The position numbers and the translations under genes were made by a program. Under the pieces are notes generated by a model, which was not told the origin of the DNA, ran no database searches, and saw only the letters and a list, made by a program, of their open reading frames with translations. DNA of 64,000 nucleotides, from NCBI GenBank assembly GCA_037039685.1, contig JAWNGF010000014.1, positions 1 through 64,000 of the forward strand. Reading direction: 5' to 3'. Positions 31,980 through 44,080 of the stretch are shown here, piece by piece. The stretch's first letter is position 1. The number at the start of each line of letters is the position of its first letter. The DNA is from Ceratobasidium sp. AG-K. Its lineage: Eukaryota > Basidiomycota > Agaricomycetes > Cantharellales > Ceratobasidiaceae.

Positions 31980-33888
31980 GGTTCGTCAATCCGTATTATC
32001 AAGCGAGGATGCTGATCCCAACGTGACCAGGCCGATCAAGCGCCCATTGTCGACAGTGCTAGTCAAAAAACTGGTGCTGACATTGAGCAAGAAAGCTCGA
32101 TTCACGAAAGGATGCCCAGGCGTTTCTCTCGAAGCACGTAAGTGACATTATTCGAGCTGCTGGAACCAGACTAATGCCTATCGTGCAGGTACACAGGAGC
32201 TCTTTTCTTCAACAGTCTTGCATTTATCCTTCCTGCTCTCTACAGCACCCTCGTCAAGATCTGGATTGCAAAACTCGACAGTTCATTTGTAGTCACGACC
32301 GATGCCTACACTTATATCGGGGTCATTGTCGAGGTTCTCAACGAAGGTCTGCCCCGCGCCGCCTATCTCGTCATCGGAGACACCACTAGTCCCCTTCCAT
32401 ATCGAGTCAACCTCGTTGTTACGCTCATCGTATTCCAAATGGTCGCTGGACTCATCATGTCGATTGTTTTCGTGGCTAGCGCCTCCCAGTTAGCCGCCGC
32501 ATTTGTGCCAGAGAGTGTAAGGGCAGCCTCGATCGGCTACGTCAGGATCCAGTCGTTCTCAGCTCTGACGAGTGCGACCGAAACTGCCGTGTCGCTTGCA
32601 ACCAGGTCCTTGGATCGGCCAGATGTGCCATTCTTGATCAGCTCTTGCCGAATTAGTGAGTGGCCAATTTAAATGTCGAGTTGGCCCGTTGACCTGGCTA
32701 GCTTATCTTTAGTGGCGAACATCATTCTCGACTTCATGTTTCTCTCTACCTTCCGCATTCGTACTATCCGTAACCCCACCGTCAACACTCAAGCCTCGAT
32801 CCAAATGGCTTGCAACGGGGTTGGATGCATCGCCGGCCTGGTATACTTTTTCTACATCGCCCGTCGTTTGAGGAGTCATCACCGCGAGGACGATGGGTGG
32901 AAGTCGGCATGGGTTCCTAAAATTTCCTCGTTCATGGCTCTCGCAAAGCCTGGTTTGCACATGGCAACCGAGTCGGCCGTCCGGAACGCACTATATCTTT
33001 GGCTAATTCACGGAATCGTGACTATGGGAAGCGATTATGCCACCGCGTGAGTTATTCTTGCCGTCCACTTGACTCGGATTGCTGATAAGTCGTGTTCAAC
33101 CAGCTGGGGAGTGTAAGTCGGCCCTCGAGTGAACGATACTATTGGCTCATGCATTATTTTCAGTTTCAATACCATTCGCTGGGGCCTCGTTATGGTTCCC
33201 ATCAATTCGCTCTCTTCGACTGCCGCAACATTTGTCGGTCACGAGTGGGGACTATGGCGCGAACGAGCCATTGCGCAAGGATTCACCAAAGCGAGCATAG
33301 CCGATCTCATTGGTGAGCACTCTAAGCGACATTCATTCGGAGCTGGACTGAATATCCGACAGGGCCTCGCAAAGTAACTTCCCTCCGTCGCTCGACTGGA
33401 ATCTTCCGCCCAGCACTCTACTCTACTGCTATCGCACTCGCAATCGAAATCCCGCTGTGCATCACCTTTTCATTTTGGCTCACGAAACCATTTGCAAAGT
33501 ACCTTTCCGGATCCGACACTGTGGCTACAATCACGGCTAAAATGTGGCGCTCGATTGACTGGTGCTACATTATGTACGGAACCGACACCCAGCTCGCTAC
33601 GATTTTGTTGGCGACTCGACCCAAGTGGTACCTGATCAATTCCCTCATTGTGAACATCGCTTGGGTGTTCCCCTGGGCTGTAGCCTTGGAAGTGGGCATA
33701 CCTATTACGGAAAGGTGAGTTTCCGTCTGAATGTAGAGGTCAAAATAACTAACGAGGGGTAAAGCACTGCGTGGAAGTACCATTCGTTGGTCTTCGGAGG
33801 AAGCCACGTCATGACGTTTGTAGTTACGATTTCCATGGTCGCTCTTTGGGCATACTGGTTGTTGAGTGGCAAGGTCAAGAAGCTTTGA
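31980..33888 (+). CDS. MATE-like multidrug/metabolite transporter
   Basis: A multi-exon membrane protein ending at the TGA at 33886-33888. Exon 2 begins near 32190 with [20 protein letters not shown], then [17 protein letters not shown] and [19 protein letters not shown]. After an intron come [53 protein letters not shown] and [19 protein letters not shown], and last [13 protein letters not shown] and a C-terminal helix before KVKKL. About eleven hydrophobic segments in two related halves, with A-x-R-x-LDRPD-x-P and N-I-I-L-D motifs, fit the MATE family of cation-coupled exporters. The start is uncertain: the ATG at 31980 is in a different frame from exon 2 unless an intron intervenes, and MPRRFSRS just before the first intron is an alternative start. 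Confidence 0.65.
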
Positions 33889-34115
33889 ACTGAATGTATG
33901 CATAGGGGTTTGTATAGTTGTATCTCGAAACGTCCGAAACTCATGATATATTGATGAAATCGATTCTGGTCTACTGGGCCATAAGTTGAAACTGTAACAT
34001 TGGATTCATGGTACGAGAGCGAACAGCCGGACGAGTGCCGGAATGCGAGTGATGAATAGCAAGAACGAGGTGCGATGGTCGGGTGATATCAAGAGCTAAA
34101 TTACTCCGCAATGCT

Positions 34116-34549
34116 CTACTGTGGGGTGTCCGCTTCCTTGGCTGCTTGCAGTTTTTCCCATTGTGCAGGTGTATAGGATTTCTATGATATCTTCAATAAT
34201 TGTCTTGTTCGGAGCCGTAATCTTACAAACCTGGGAGAACGCATGCATCTGGCTGATCTCGTCCTTGAGCAATTCATTAACTGCATTCCGACCTGCATTA
34301 ATTGTGTTTTGAGGGAACAATCGACCTACTCACCCAGTCGGTGTCTCGCAAGTGTCATCTTCCCCTCGAATTTCTTACTAACAATAACAACCCCATAGTT
34401 CTCTCCACATCCGTTCGAGGCATCAATAATTTCCTGGAGACAACTGGTTCAAATCAACTCGAAAAACGAGAATGTTGACGAGATACCAGATGTGTGGGCT
34501 CAAAGTGGTGCCGGAGAGCCTGTTCCAAAGCGGCGGCGGAAACGGGCAT
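34116..34549 (-). CDS. BOL2: BolA-like protein 2 (iron-sulfur trafficking)
   Basis: The ATG at 34549 gives [18 protein letters not shown]. Introns near 34446-34486 and 34310-34333 join [50 protein letters not shown] and [16 protein letters not shown], ending at the TAG at 34116. This is the BolA fold, with the loop Cys (NGCGENY) and the conserved RHR and MHAF histidines of BolA2/Fra2 proteins, which bind a [2Fe-2S] cluster with a monothiol glutaredoxin and pass the iron signal to the nucleus. Length, about 85 residues, is normal for cytosolic BOL2 and there is no targeting sequence. A CACGTGATGAG box lies about 60 bases upstream. No damage seen. Confidence 0.9.
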
Positions 34550-34673
34550 GGTGAGGTGGTGGTTAAGTGATAAACGTTATCTGATTGGCAAATCACTCCC
34601 CGCCTTCTACACGTGATGAGATAAATGTAAGCGGCTTGTCCTCGACAAATTTATTACCAAGGCTGTTCCCAAT

Positions 34674-35018
34674 TTAATGACGTGTACGCGACACATCGGG
34701 AGATGAAGTGATGATCAGAGTACATACAAGTTCGTGATACGCTTCGATGCTCGCATCAGGTGTGTTACGAAGTACCCCTGGCACTTCGCCATTTCGCGTC
34801 AAAATATCGCTTATCTTCCGAAACGCCTGCCCTCGTTCGTATTCACACGCCATCGGGGTATATCGCTCGTCTTTGAGCTGATACTCGATATTGTAGGTAT
34901 TTAGTTTACACGAGACGCCGTCGCTTCGTAGTATACACGCCACCCGAAATCCCAATCTTACAATGTTCTTCTGGAGCCCAAAAACAACAAAATGCCCAAT
35001 ATCCTGATGGCAAAGCAC
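34674..35018 (-). CDS. Short unrecognised open frame
   Basis: 114 codons with mixed, globular-looking composition (YEYERGQAFRKISDIL-like central part, EAYHELVCTLI near the end). There is no known domain and no splice-linked neighbour. It may be a chance frame or an exon remnant. Confidence 0.2.
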   Translation of the reverse strand: MLCHQDIGHFVVFGLQKNIVRLGFRVACILRSDGVSCKLNTYNIEYQLKDERYTPMACEYERGQAFRKISDILTRNGEVPGVLRNTPDASIEAYHELVCTLIITSSPDVSRTRH

Positions 35019-35097
35019 TCAGCTCTAAAACCGAGAGAAATAAAAAGGAACGCATATCCAGTAAGTCAGCACAAATATTGACCCAGGTATTCAGAAT

Positions 35098-35912
35098 TCA
35101 AAATCCGTCGAGTCGGGTAATTTCTACATCTCGCGTAGGGTGTGCCAAATATAGCCTTGGTTCATCGTCGGGATCTACAAAAAACGGTGGAATGTTGGAT
35201 TGAGTGTCGATACATGACCGAGGTGGCGAGGATAAAGCCGGGCCGAGTTGGCGAGGTGACCAGCCTGGCGTGTCATTGGAACCCGCCTTGCGCAACGCAA
35301 ATCTCCCGGCTTCTTCGCACGTCAAACCGTGAGAGAAGGCGTCGGCTGACTTCGGTGAACGGGCTCGCGGGACCGAGAGATCCGATCGTGCCGGCTGAGG
35401 CATATGTCCTCCACTCAGTTTCCGCAACCTAGGAGGAATGGGGATAACCAGCAAGCCGGTTGCGCTAGCTGCTCGTCTATGTGTAGGAGATCGACTCGTG
35501 AGCCGGGCAAATAATTTGGGGAGGTGTTTATCCAATACGGCGGCGGAGGGTGGTCCCGGCGTAGAGCTAATCGAAGATGAAGACGATGTGGTAGACAGCG
35601 GCGGACGCGAAGGCATGGGCGGGAATGGGTATTCGAATAACGAGCTGGAGGAGGTAACGAATGGCGTGCCTAGAAAAAAAAATGGTAAGGTGAGAACGGA
35701 AAGCGAGTGATGGACATGCCTATGGGCGGTTGTTGAAACTGTTTAGGAATGTTGATCGACAGTGGGGCCCCAAGAGTACGATCACAGTCTTCCCCAGGCG
35801 TCGACACTCCTTCTGAACTAGCTGAATCGTATATCATCGACGCAAGTGGGTCGTGAGCAACCATGTCCGGGCTGGAAGGGATAGCAATGGGGGATGGATC
35901 TTCTGAGGGCAT
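35098..35912 (-). CDS. Ser/Pro-rich hypothetical protein
   Basis: Exon 1 from the ATG at 35912 reads MPSEDPSPIAIPSSPDMVAH and ends near IPKQFQQPPIG. A short intron around 35671-35725 leads to an exon encoding TPFVTSSSSLFEYPFPPMPS, then LDKHLPKLFARLTSRS, ARSPKSADAFSHGLTCEEAG and a C-terminal RLYLAHPTRDVEITRLDGF, with a stop at 35098. Low complexity at the start and several SP/TP sites suggest a phosphorylated regulatory protein. I recognise no domain. The pogo-like transposon at 36066-38216 ends 154 bases upstream of the start and may lie in the promoter. Confidence 0.55.
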
Positions 35913-36065
35913 GGTGGAAGAGGGGTAAGGAGGATTCCTGAGGTGGGGCCTTATATCCGAGGTGGGGCCAGTTGGAGCGGAACGTGTTCGGCATGAGGCT
36001 GAGCTGTGTCGGCTTCGAAAGAGGGTGGGTGCTACGCCCAAGATCAATATCGCAAGTTCCGGCTA

Positions 36066-38216
36066 CAGTCGAATCCCTCGGTTACGATCGTGATGGTCGC
36101 ATTTCATATTCGAGTTTATCGTTGAGGAGGGGTTTCTCAACACACGAGCAAGCAGCTTTGTCAACGCTGTTTTTGTACCGATTTTCTTATGTAACACCCC
36201 TTTTGGGTATAAATATGTACATAGTTTGTAACCAGACAATAACTACATACAAAAGCGAAACAAAAGTGAGGAATGCACGAAGGAAAGTGCTACGGAGGGA
36301 TGTTAATCTTCGAGCGTAAGTTGGCTAGTAATTCTATTAGCAATATCTTCCTCCGTCTCCTCCTGCTCGGTTGGCTGATTTGTGTCCAGCAGGGCCAACA
36401 TCTTCTGGAATTTCGGATGCGTGCAGTTCGGGCGGCGTTGGAGCTCAGCTTGCAGTAGCTCGTCGTCGGGGCGAAGCTCGGAATCGGCAATTGGAGTTGG
36501 TGCGGGGGTTACGAGCTGGGTATGGCACCAACAGTTGGCAATCGTAGTGGACGAGACGTTATCCCATGCCTTGGACGCCAGTCGCATCGCCTGGAGCTGA
36601 GTAATGTTGTAAATGCGCTCGATTCCCTCGTCGTCGCGCTCCAAGGCAAGCCGTGTGAACCTGTGGCGATAGAGAGCATTGAAGCATCGAATAATCCCGG
36701 CATCCATTGGCTGGATCCATGAGGTAAGGTTTGGCGGGAGGAACTCAATCCGAATGTTTGAGTAGTCGGCGGGATTATGCCGATGCGACGATGCATTATC
36801 GAGCAGAAGAAGAATATATCGACCTTGAGCCTTCATGTCCTCGTTAAGATCGAATAGGAATCTGTTTGAGTTGTATTATGTGAGCTACGAATGCGAAATC
36901 GATTTAGGGACTCACATATGAATTATACTTTGGACCATCCAAGCTGTACGGTTCCAAAAGTAATAGAAACCTAACTCAGCTGCTGTGACACGACCAAAGC
37001 ATCGAGGCTGCTTTGCACGACCAATCACCAATGGCCGTCGCTTCTCTGAGCCATCCATGTTGGCACAGAGCAAGTACGTGAGACGGGACTTGTCTCCCTT
37101 CACACCCGACATTTGATGAGTTGCCAAACCAGTGTCAGGAGCTAGGCGGAAGAAAAGGGCGGTTTCATCGGCATTGAAAATATCGCATGGCGCATATGGA
37201 CCAAATAGGGAAATGATACAGGGAAGCTCAGCGGCAAGGCGGTCAACGGGAGCAGAGGCAGCCTCTCCATGGAACCTGTAAGCTCGAAGTCCAGAGCGAT
37301 TCTTGAACCGTGCGAGCCAGCCATTAGAGAAATAAAGTGCCTCTGTCTCAGGTACATTTAGGAGTCGGCAGAAGTCCTTAGCCTTCTCGCAAATGAGGGC
37401 ACCTGTCAAGCGAACGTGCGTAGTCTCCTTCTGAAGCACCCATTGATACAGGGCTGCCTCGACTTCAGGGAGCTGAACCTGTGAACGACGCTTGAGATGA
37501 ATATGCCCAGGGTGGGCAATTAGGTAGGCACGAATAACTTCCTCGCCCTTGAGGTATGTTGCTAGGGTTGATTGTGATAGTGTTGGGTAGCCCATGGTGT
37601 GGAGTTCCTCAACGATCTCACACTGAGTCCAAAGGAATTCGCGTGAATGATAAAAGTCAAGGATTTGGAGTTTATCGAGGAAAGTGAGGCTCATTCGGGA
37701 GGAGGTTGGCAGAGGAGTAGAAGCGATTGAACGGCTAGTATTTGTCAAACGAGCAGCGCTGCTGCTAGGTGGGTTAAATATCTAGACAGAAAGTGTAATT
37801 AATGACGTGTTTATAACAGGTGTATGTATATGCGCACCTGAAACGAGGAGCCTTGGAAGTTGGTGCGCACAGCGGGCATGATGTCGATTTGATGAAAGAA
37901 AGTGATAGATTGTTGGTGAGCTCGAGCATAATTGGGTCGTTTTTATATCTTTTCACTTTTTCTCAGGTAGTTTACACTCACCGGTCTTGAGACTTACTCG
38001 CACACTTTGCGAATTCGCATGCCGGTAGCGTATATTTCCGTACATTTATCATGTCCATACTTCAGATTCAGCTGCGCATTTACTGCGCATATATGGCAGT
38101 GGCTGTGTTACGTGCAGAAACGGGTGGCGTATTGCCAATAAAAATGGGGAGGCGAGGAGTCAGCGCTTCCGGGAGTTTATCGATATCGCGGTTATCGTAA
38201 ACGAGGGATTCAACTG
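36066..38216 (-). mobile_element. pogo/Tc1-mariner superfamily DNA transposon, full length, copy 1
   Basis: A 2,151-base element flanked by TA on both sides (36064-36065 and 38217-38218). Terminal inverted repeats are CAGTCGAATCCCTCGGTTAC on the left and CAGTTGAATCCCTCGTTTAC on the right (reverse complement), continuing as GAT. It carries one intact transposase gene. The flanking host DNA differs from that of copy 2, and the boundaries coincide exactly in both. Confidence 0.95.
36303..37879 (-). CDS. pogo-like transposase (CENP-B-type HTH plus DDE_1), copy 1
   Basis: Exons are 37879-37838 (MPAVRTNFQGSSFQ), 37781-36916 and 36861-36303, all with GT/AG introns that keep frame, giving about 488 residues. 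The N-terminal half has two helix-turn-helix segments (MSLTFLDKLQILDFYHSR, then FSNGWLARFKNRSGL), the tandem DNA-binding layout of CENP-B and pogo/Fot1 transposases. Catalytic acidic residues are visible in IFNADETALFF, YILLLLDNASSHRH and WIQPMDAGIIRCFN, a DDD triad. No stop or frameshift occurs. The identical second copy suggests recent transposition and possible current activity. Confidence 0.93.
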
Positions 38217-38218
38217 TA

Positions 38219-40159
38219 CCGCAGTATGTTCGGTGGCTTCTGAGTATGACGTGGTCAAAATGACTATTGACTGAGAGGGTATCGGGGGTCTATGAGAAAC
38301 CGTCTGTGGCTGTGTAACTGCCGGATGCTTGAGCCTCGCCCAGGAGTCCCACCGTTGTCCCCCACTTCGTTCCCTGGCCAAGTTGGTCTTCTCGGTGGCG
38401 TCTCCCAGCTGGAGTCACTACCCCGCATTTTTATTTTGACTCGTGCACAGTTCCTCGGTATAAATACGACGGGCCGTGCTGCGCGGCGCCCATTTAGCTG
38501 CGATCGCCGGGAAATGCCGCTACTGAATTGAACACGCGCTTGCAGCCGTGTTTCCTCGAACCTTTTCAAGAATATATGCTGGCCGTGGCGTATTTGACTT
38601 GGTCAGCCCCGGACTCCGAGTGGTAATCTTCCACTGAATGCACACCACCCACGTATAGAATCTCTCTTAACGTTCTTCGTGAGGCCAATTGCTTCGATCA
38701 CTCAGACCCCCAGCCTTCACGGAGCCAATGTCCATAGTATATTTGATTCTTGGCTTGACGGGCCTTACTCGCGCAGACGCTAATGCGGGTTTCGCCACTC
38801 GTCACCATCCAGGTGCGGTTATTGATGCCGACGAAATCTTGTTGATGACTTGCCCCGGAGGCCCAGGTACGGTTTTAGTGATCCAATGACGCCCTTCCAC
38901 CCAGTGAAATTGATCGCCAATGCAAAAGGATCACGATGGGCACAGGCCGATCGATGCACCCTCGTGAATCCACAAAAATGACCCAACAAACGGCGGTCGT
39001 ACGTTCTCGGGGTCCAGAGTCGAAGCAAGTCACCTCGTGGTTAGTTCTCCGCCGTACTGAGAGATTAGTTCTAACTTTCATGAGAATACGATGCTTGTTC
39101 CCATGATGGGAGGCAGAAAACGTATCACGGGTATCATAGATCTTCATCCCGAAATCGGATTCAACGTGCAGCGACTTCCAATTGGTGCGACCGTCAACAA
39201 AACAGTATCGATCGAAGTTAGGGTCGAAAACAAAATCTGGGTCAGGCTTGAACCAGGAAGACAGGCTGTTCGCGTTGTTAGCGTCAACTTTCGTAGGTAC
39301 TGGGGCTGAGTTCGAGTAGATTATACCGAGCCGCAGTGGGGCAATAACACAGTAGGATCTGTACTAAAAGTTCACACGAGTGGCTAGTTTACGCTTTGAC
39401 AGTGGATTACCAAGACGTACCTTACAAGAGAAGGTCCCATAAATGGCGATTTCCATTATTCTACATATTTCAGCGATCGTCGTAAGTTCATTATGTATTG
39501 CCGCCAGTAAGGCATATATCAAAGCCAAAGATCGCCAGGTGAAAATGACGGGTGTAAGCAATGGCGAATTTTGGTGATTTAAGCTATCAATGGAGGGGTT
39601 GATTTGCTTTATTACTCGAGAGTCCTTTATGACGATCCACACTTATCCTGTGACACATGCACTGCATAATCGTGAATTTAACGTGCTTCTGTCGGTCGCA
39701 TATACCCCAGCTCCGCATTCAACTTAGCAGAGAAGAAACAATTTTCGAGGGTAAGTGCGGCCAAGACTTCTTTGTACGTAGCTACAGTACTACTATCCTC
39801 ATCAAACAGCTACCAGTACTCTCCCTGTCCCTCTCGAGAGGAGAAATGTAGGCAACAGGATAAGTAGCCCTCATTATGAAAAGTAACAACAGTACGGATT
39901 CATGTAGATCTTTGAGTGTCTAATGTACTAATACGAACATCCAGTCTAATGAGCAAAGAGATATCTTTTAAGTTGCTCGGTGCTAATCTTTCTCAACACC
40001 CAGCAGCCCTTGAGAAAGTAACCAGGATTCGGCGATTGCTGGGGTTCCCTCCTCACCGGATTGCTCCGGCTCGGTCTTGCTGTCAGTATCGCCAAATAAT
40101 GGACGCCCTAGCCCTTCGTCAGTGATAGAGTTCATCTATAGCGTCAGCGGATGAGCGAT
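38219..40159. other. Mostly unassigned DNA
   Basis: A possible short secreted product starts at 38728 (MSIVYLILGLTGLTRADA, signal-peptide-like) and reaches a donor-like GTACGG at 38869, but I could not find its continuation. The minus-strand frame around 39.0-39.15 kb (SDFGMKIYDTRDTF) and others have no recognised domain. Confidence 0.3.
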
Positions 40160-43100
40160 TTATGCCGGTTTGCGGTCAATGAATGAGCTAACAAAGTATA
40201 AAACATCGGCTGCGGTTGGGCGAGCCTCTGCTTCATGGGTCCAGCACTTCGTTAGCATAGACCACAACGAGTCGCCACACCGGTTATCGAGTGGAATAAG
40301 ATCTTCGGGTCTCTCCGGATTTTTTTTATGAACCACAACGCAGGTGATTACTGCGATGTCAGACTTTTCGGGATACGGTACTTGGCTGGTGATGGTTTCC
40401 TGTGATTTACAGTGTCAGTTTGGGGAGGAATACCTGGGAACTTATCGTACTAATATAGTCTGAGGATGATTTCAGCTATTCTGCATACAGATATTCCAAT
40501 ACAACCGAACGTACCATTGCAAGTGCATACACGTCAGCTGGTCTGCTGTGGCCACTGAGCCCGTTCAATATCTCCGGAGCCTATCAGAAGCGGAATTAAA
40601 GTTACATACCCCTCGCAGGCACGGATTCAAATACTCTTACGGTCCAACGTGTCGAGAAACTGGTCTGGGTTGTACTCTCTGTGAATGGAAGCGTATGCTC
40701 CTGCAGTACAGCGTTGCCAAAATCGACGAGCATGGGGGTACCTTCCGATGAGACTAGCACATTCCCCTACACTAAGGCATGAGTGTCGTATCTATAAATT
40801 TGCGGGATTCTAACCCCTTTGAGATCGCCATGTACCTAGTACTCAAAATTAACGCTAGAATTGCAATCACCAAACCACTAACAATGTTGTTATCATGCAG
40901 GTACACAAGACCTTCAGTAATCTGTTCGCTCTAGGGGTATCGGCGATGCTTGTCAATGCGAATTTGAAGCTAACGTGATCAAGGACTCCAAACCATTTGA
41001 CAGCGGTCGACATTGCAGTGCTGAGTTAGGTATGAGAGTAGATTCCCGTTGTCCACCCACGGAGAGACCATCCCTATTTGATCCCGAAATTTGACCAAGC
41101 CAAGCAGCTCCATGACGTTAGGGTGCTGACACTTTGACCATGTATAGATTTCTCGAGCCGCATGCTGTTACTCCCAATAAGACAGAGCCATGAGAAAAAT
41201 GTGCCTCCTACCTTCAATGATCTGCGGCCATCCTCCGTGGTATTAATCTGGAATCTCAGAGTTTTGATAGCAATTGGAGTGCCATCTAACAATATTCCCC
41301 GATAGACGTCACCGTGTCCACCTCGCCCGACTGGAAAAAGCCCGCACGATGGCAAATCTAAGTTACCGGTAATATTTATGCAGCCATGTTCTCCGAGGTG
41401 AAGGATGATTTCATGAACGGACTTGCTTCGTCTGAATAAAAGCGAACGTACATTGTACAAGATTACGACCTACCATAAACCGGCTGATTCTAATGACCTC
41501 CGAGATGGAACGAGTCCTGCGAGTATCGTCGGCCGTCAACAATGGTTCCTGAGACATTGGTGCCACATCAATGCGAACGGACCGAAGCGCAGGACTCCAT
41601 CAGTGAATAGGATAGTCAAAAAATAGCACTATCTTACCGGTGGGCGGGGCTGCATGGGGGTTCTTGACTCACGAAACTCACGGATAGATTTAGAAGTCCT
41701 CTCGGGCCCCGGCCCGGGGGTTGAAGGAGGAGGTGGGTCGCAGAATAATGGGGGATCATCCGGAGATACCAAGCTATCAAATTCTGAACCAAGAGTTAAG
41801 TGGCTCATAAATGGGGTAGCCCCAGTCGAAGATAGGGGAGAGGGCGACAATGTACCGCTAATGGATGACGAGCGCGTGAGCGTTTGAATAGAGGAAGCGC
41901 GAGAAGGAGGCATCGGCGTCTTTGGGAGCTCACACTCAGGTTCATGCATCATGTCTGGCTTTTTGTAAAGTAGTGCTGATGTTACTTTGTCCATATTGGG
42001 TCGTTTTCCTGGTTGAAATATCCAGCAATGCCTGACTATATGGCCAAGCTCAGTTTCTTCAATATCCGTAGGGAGCCGGGGTGGCCTTTTGGAGACTACA
42101 GCTATAATATATGGTAAGTCTCTGGGTAACACAAAGAAGTATTTACTTCGGTAGCTACTTACCCAATTTTACAGCGTCGCGGGTTTTAAGCAAGGCCCAA
42201 GGCGGCCGGTCCGACAGAACCTAGTAAAATATTGTCTAATAAGCGGAATGTAAAGCATTGAAAACGAACCTCCAAGCAAAAGCATCCAAAAGACCAAACG
42301 TCGCTTTCTTTAGTGATCAAAGCGGGGTCCTGAACCGAATCTAGAAAGAATTGCTCGGGGGCCATCCACCGGTACGCTCCTCGGCTCGATGGAGATGCCA
42401 AATATGTTGGAGTCGTCACCGACAGCCGACACATCCCGAATCCGGCGATCATCGGCGTGCCATCGGTTCGCATAAGAATGTTACGCTAGTCCTAGATGTA
42501 AGCGCTGGAATATAGTATGTTATGGTTGGGCTCATGTTACCGCTTTGACATTCCCGTGAATTATTGGAGGGTCCAACGCATGCAGGTATCCTAAACCTTC
42601 GGCGACTTCATAAATCTAAGTTGCGAAGCGATTAGGCGCAAATATTAACAATGTCGGCACTCACCAGTTTTCCCTTGTCGACATTTGAATGACGACGTAG
42701 ATAGTCCACACAGGTGCCTGCTTCGCAGTAAGGAGAAACCATCGAGGGTGCGCTGTTCTGTAGTTCTTTCGCTAACCATGCTAAGCCAAGAAATGGCAAG
42801 ATGTTCTGCCGTTCATATTATTGTAATATTTCTCAGGATAAAGCTTGAAGGCGCGTACTTTATGTGTATGTGATCGCCAGCCCTGCACTTCACGAGCCAC
42901 CCGCTATGCTCTGTTAGGGTTAAATCGCAAGGTGGATGAATGAAGCACGTTGCATACTTCGTTGATTTTGTCCCTGTTTGTCTCATCATCTTTCATAATT
43001 CGTATTGTTTTGATTATGACCTAAGTAGTCGGGAACCAACGAGGTCGTGGTTAAGGGCATGGGAGCATTATTTGGGAGGGTAAATGAATGATGGCTTACC

Positions 43101-43408
43101 GATCTTATGACTCCATTACTAGAATCTATACCTTTCCTACGCATAATCGAACGGATATAAGCCCCACCAGCCTGATTTTATCGATGGGCAAGCGATTACC
43201 ATATTTCTGATTCTTCGCCATATTTCAGGACCTCAGTACCAACCAAACTCGTACTCGAGGTCAAGTCCGGAACACTGCGAAACACCCAGTCAGGAGAGAA
43301 TTCTTGAGGCGCTTGCATAAACCCGAAGCTAGCTTTGGAGGAGTTGCACGGAGTAGAGTGAGGGGTTGTGGGGAATCCCTGGGGATAGATTGTGTGATCG
43401 ATAAACAT
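40160..43408 (-). CDS. Tandem TKL-like protein kinase gene
   Basis: Start proposed at 43408 (MFIDHTIYPQGF); alternatives are 43459 or two separate genes. Kinase domain 1 includes VIIKTIRIMKDDETNRDKIN (VxIK lysine), ILPFLGLAWLAKEL, CEAGTCVDYLRRHSNVDKGK, PIIHGNVKA, AGFGMCRL (DFG replaced by GFG), YRWMAPEQF and SDVWSFGC. HGN in place of HRD and GFG in place of DFG suggest it is catalytically dead. A Ser/Pro-rich linker (41.9-41.65 kb) follows. Kinase domain 2 has VGRGGHGDVYRG (Gly loop), IAIKTLRF, VMELLGLV, a HGDL catalytic loop, VDFGNA and a Trp-containing ARPTAADVLYF end, stopping at 40160, so it may be active. Introns are frequent and several are under 60 bases. This pseudokinase-kinase architecture is common in expanded agaricomycete kinase families; the signal it senses is unknown. 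Confidence 0.65.
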
Positions 43409-44078
43409 AAACCGGATCCTTTCCGGGCACCCGGCTTTATCCGGCACACACGGATGCATCCGGCCCGTGCGCTACGTATAAGCGGAATTCGACTCACGTC
43501 CTGTTTATGAGAGAAATTGCTTTAGTGGATTTAGAAACAACACGCAAAGCAAGGTACAATCGGGCGAAGGCTTTATCCATGGGGGTACCAGACCGCTGAT
43601 TCGACGCCATACTACGGGGCCTTGGCGTTCACGCTTGAGCTTGCGAGCCTGGTCGGGGTCTTTCTTGGTGGACCTGCCAATATTCTTCAGCGTTAATCTC
43701 CCGGTGTGGAGTATGTTCGTATGATTATTATTTTTAAAAACTTTAGAATAGTATGTCGACTCGAAGTTTGGGATGGAGTATCCCATGCCGAATACGGCAG
43801 AACACGACCTTCGTTTTGGTGCTTGCGGTGAGTATTTCTGGGACTGGAATAGGAGAGGCCGAACTAAAGCATCAGCCCGTGATAGGTACCGATCCCATAG
43901 TCTGAAGTACCACAGATTGAGGCATGAATTCCTTTACCTTTACCACGGACATGGCAGAATGAGTCTAAATATGTCTGTAGTGATGAGTAGATCTATCGAG
44001 CCTCGTATGTATTCCGCAATGAGATAGTCGGAGGTGTCAAGAGAGTTCGGATAGGCTGCCACGAGGCTTGGCAAGGAG
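43409..44078. other. Unassigned stretch before transposon copy 2
   Basis: Short frames on both strands. The minus-strand frame into the transposon flank (SLDTSDYLIAEYIRGSIDLL) looks protein-like but matches nothing I know, and copy 2 interrupts its upstream side. The element may therefore have cut a gene here. Confidence 0.3.
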
Positions 44079-44080
44079 TA

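Noticed and set aside
38689..38889. Small secreted protein candidate with a signal-like start
   Set aside because: No continuing exon or cysteine pattern could be found, so it is mentioned only as a possibility in the gap entry.
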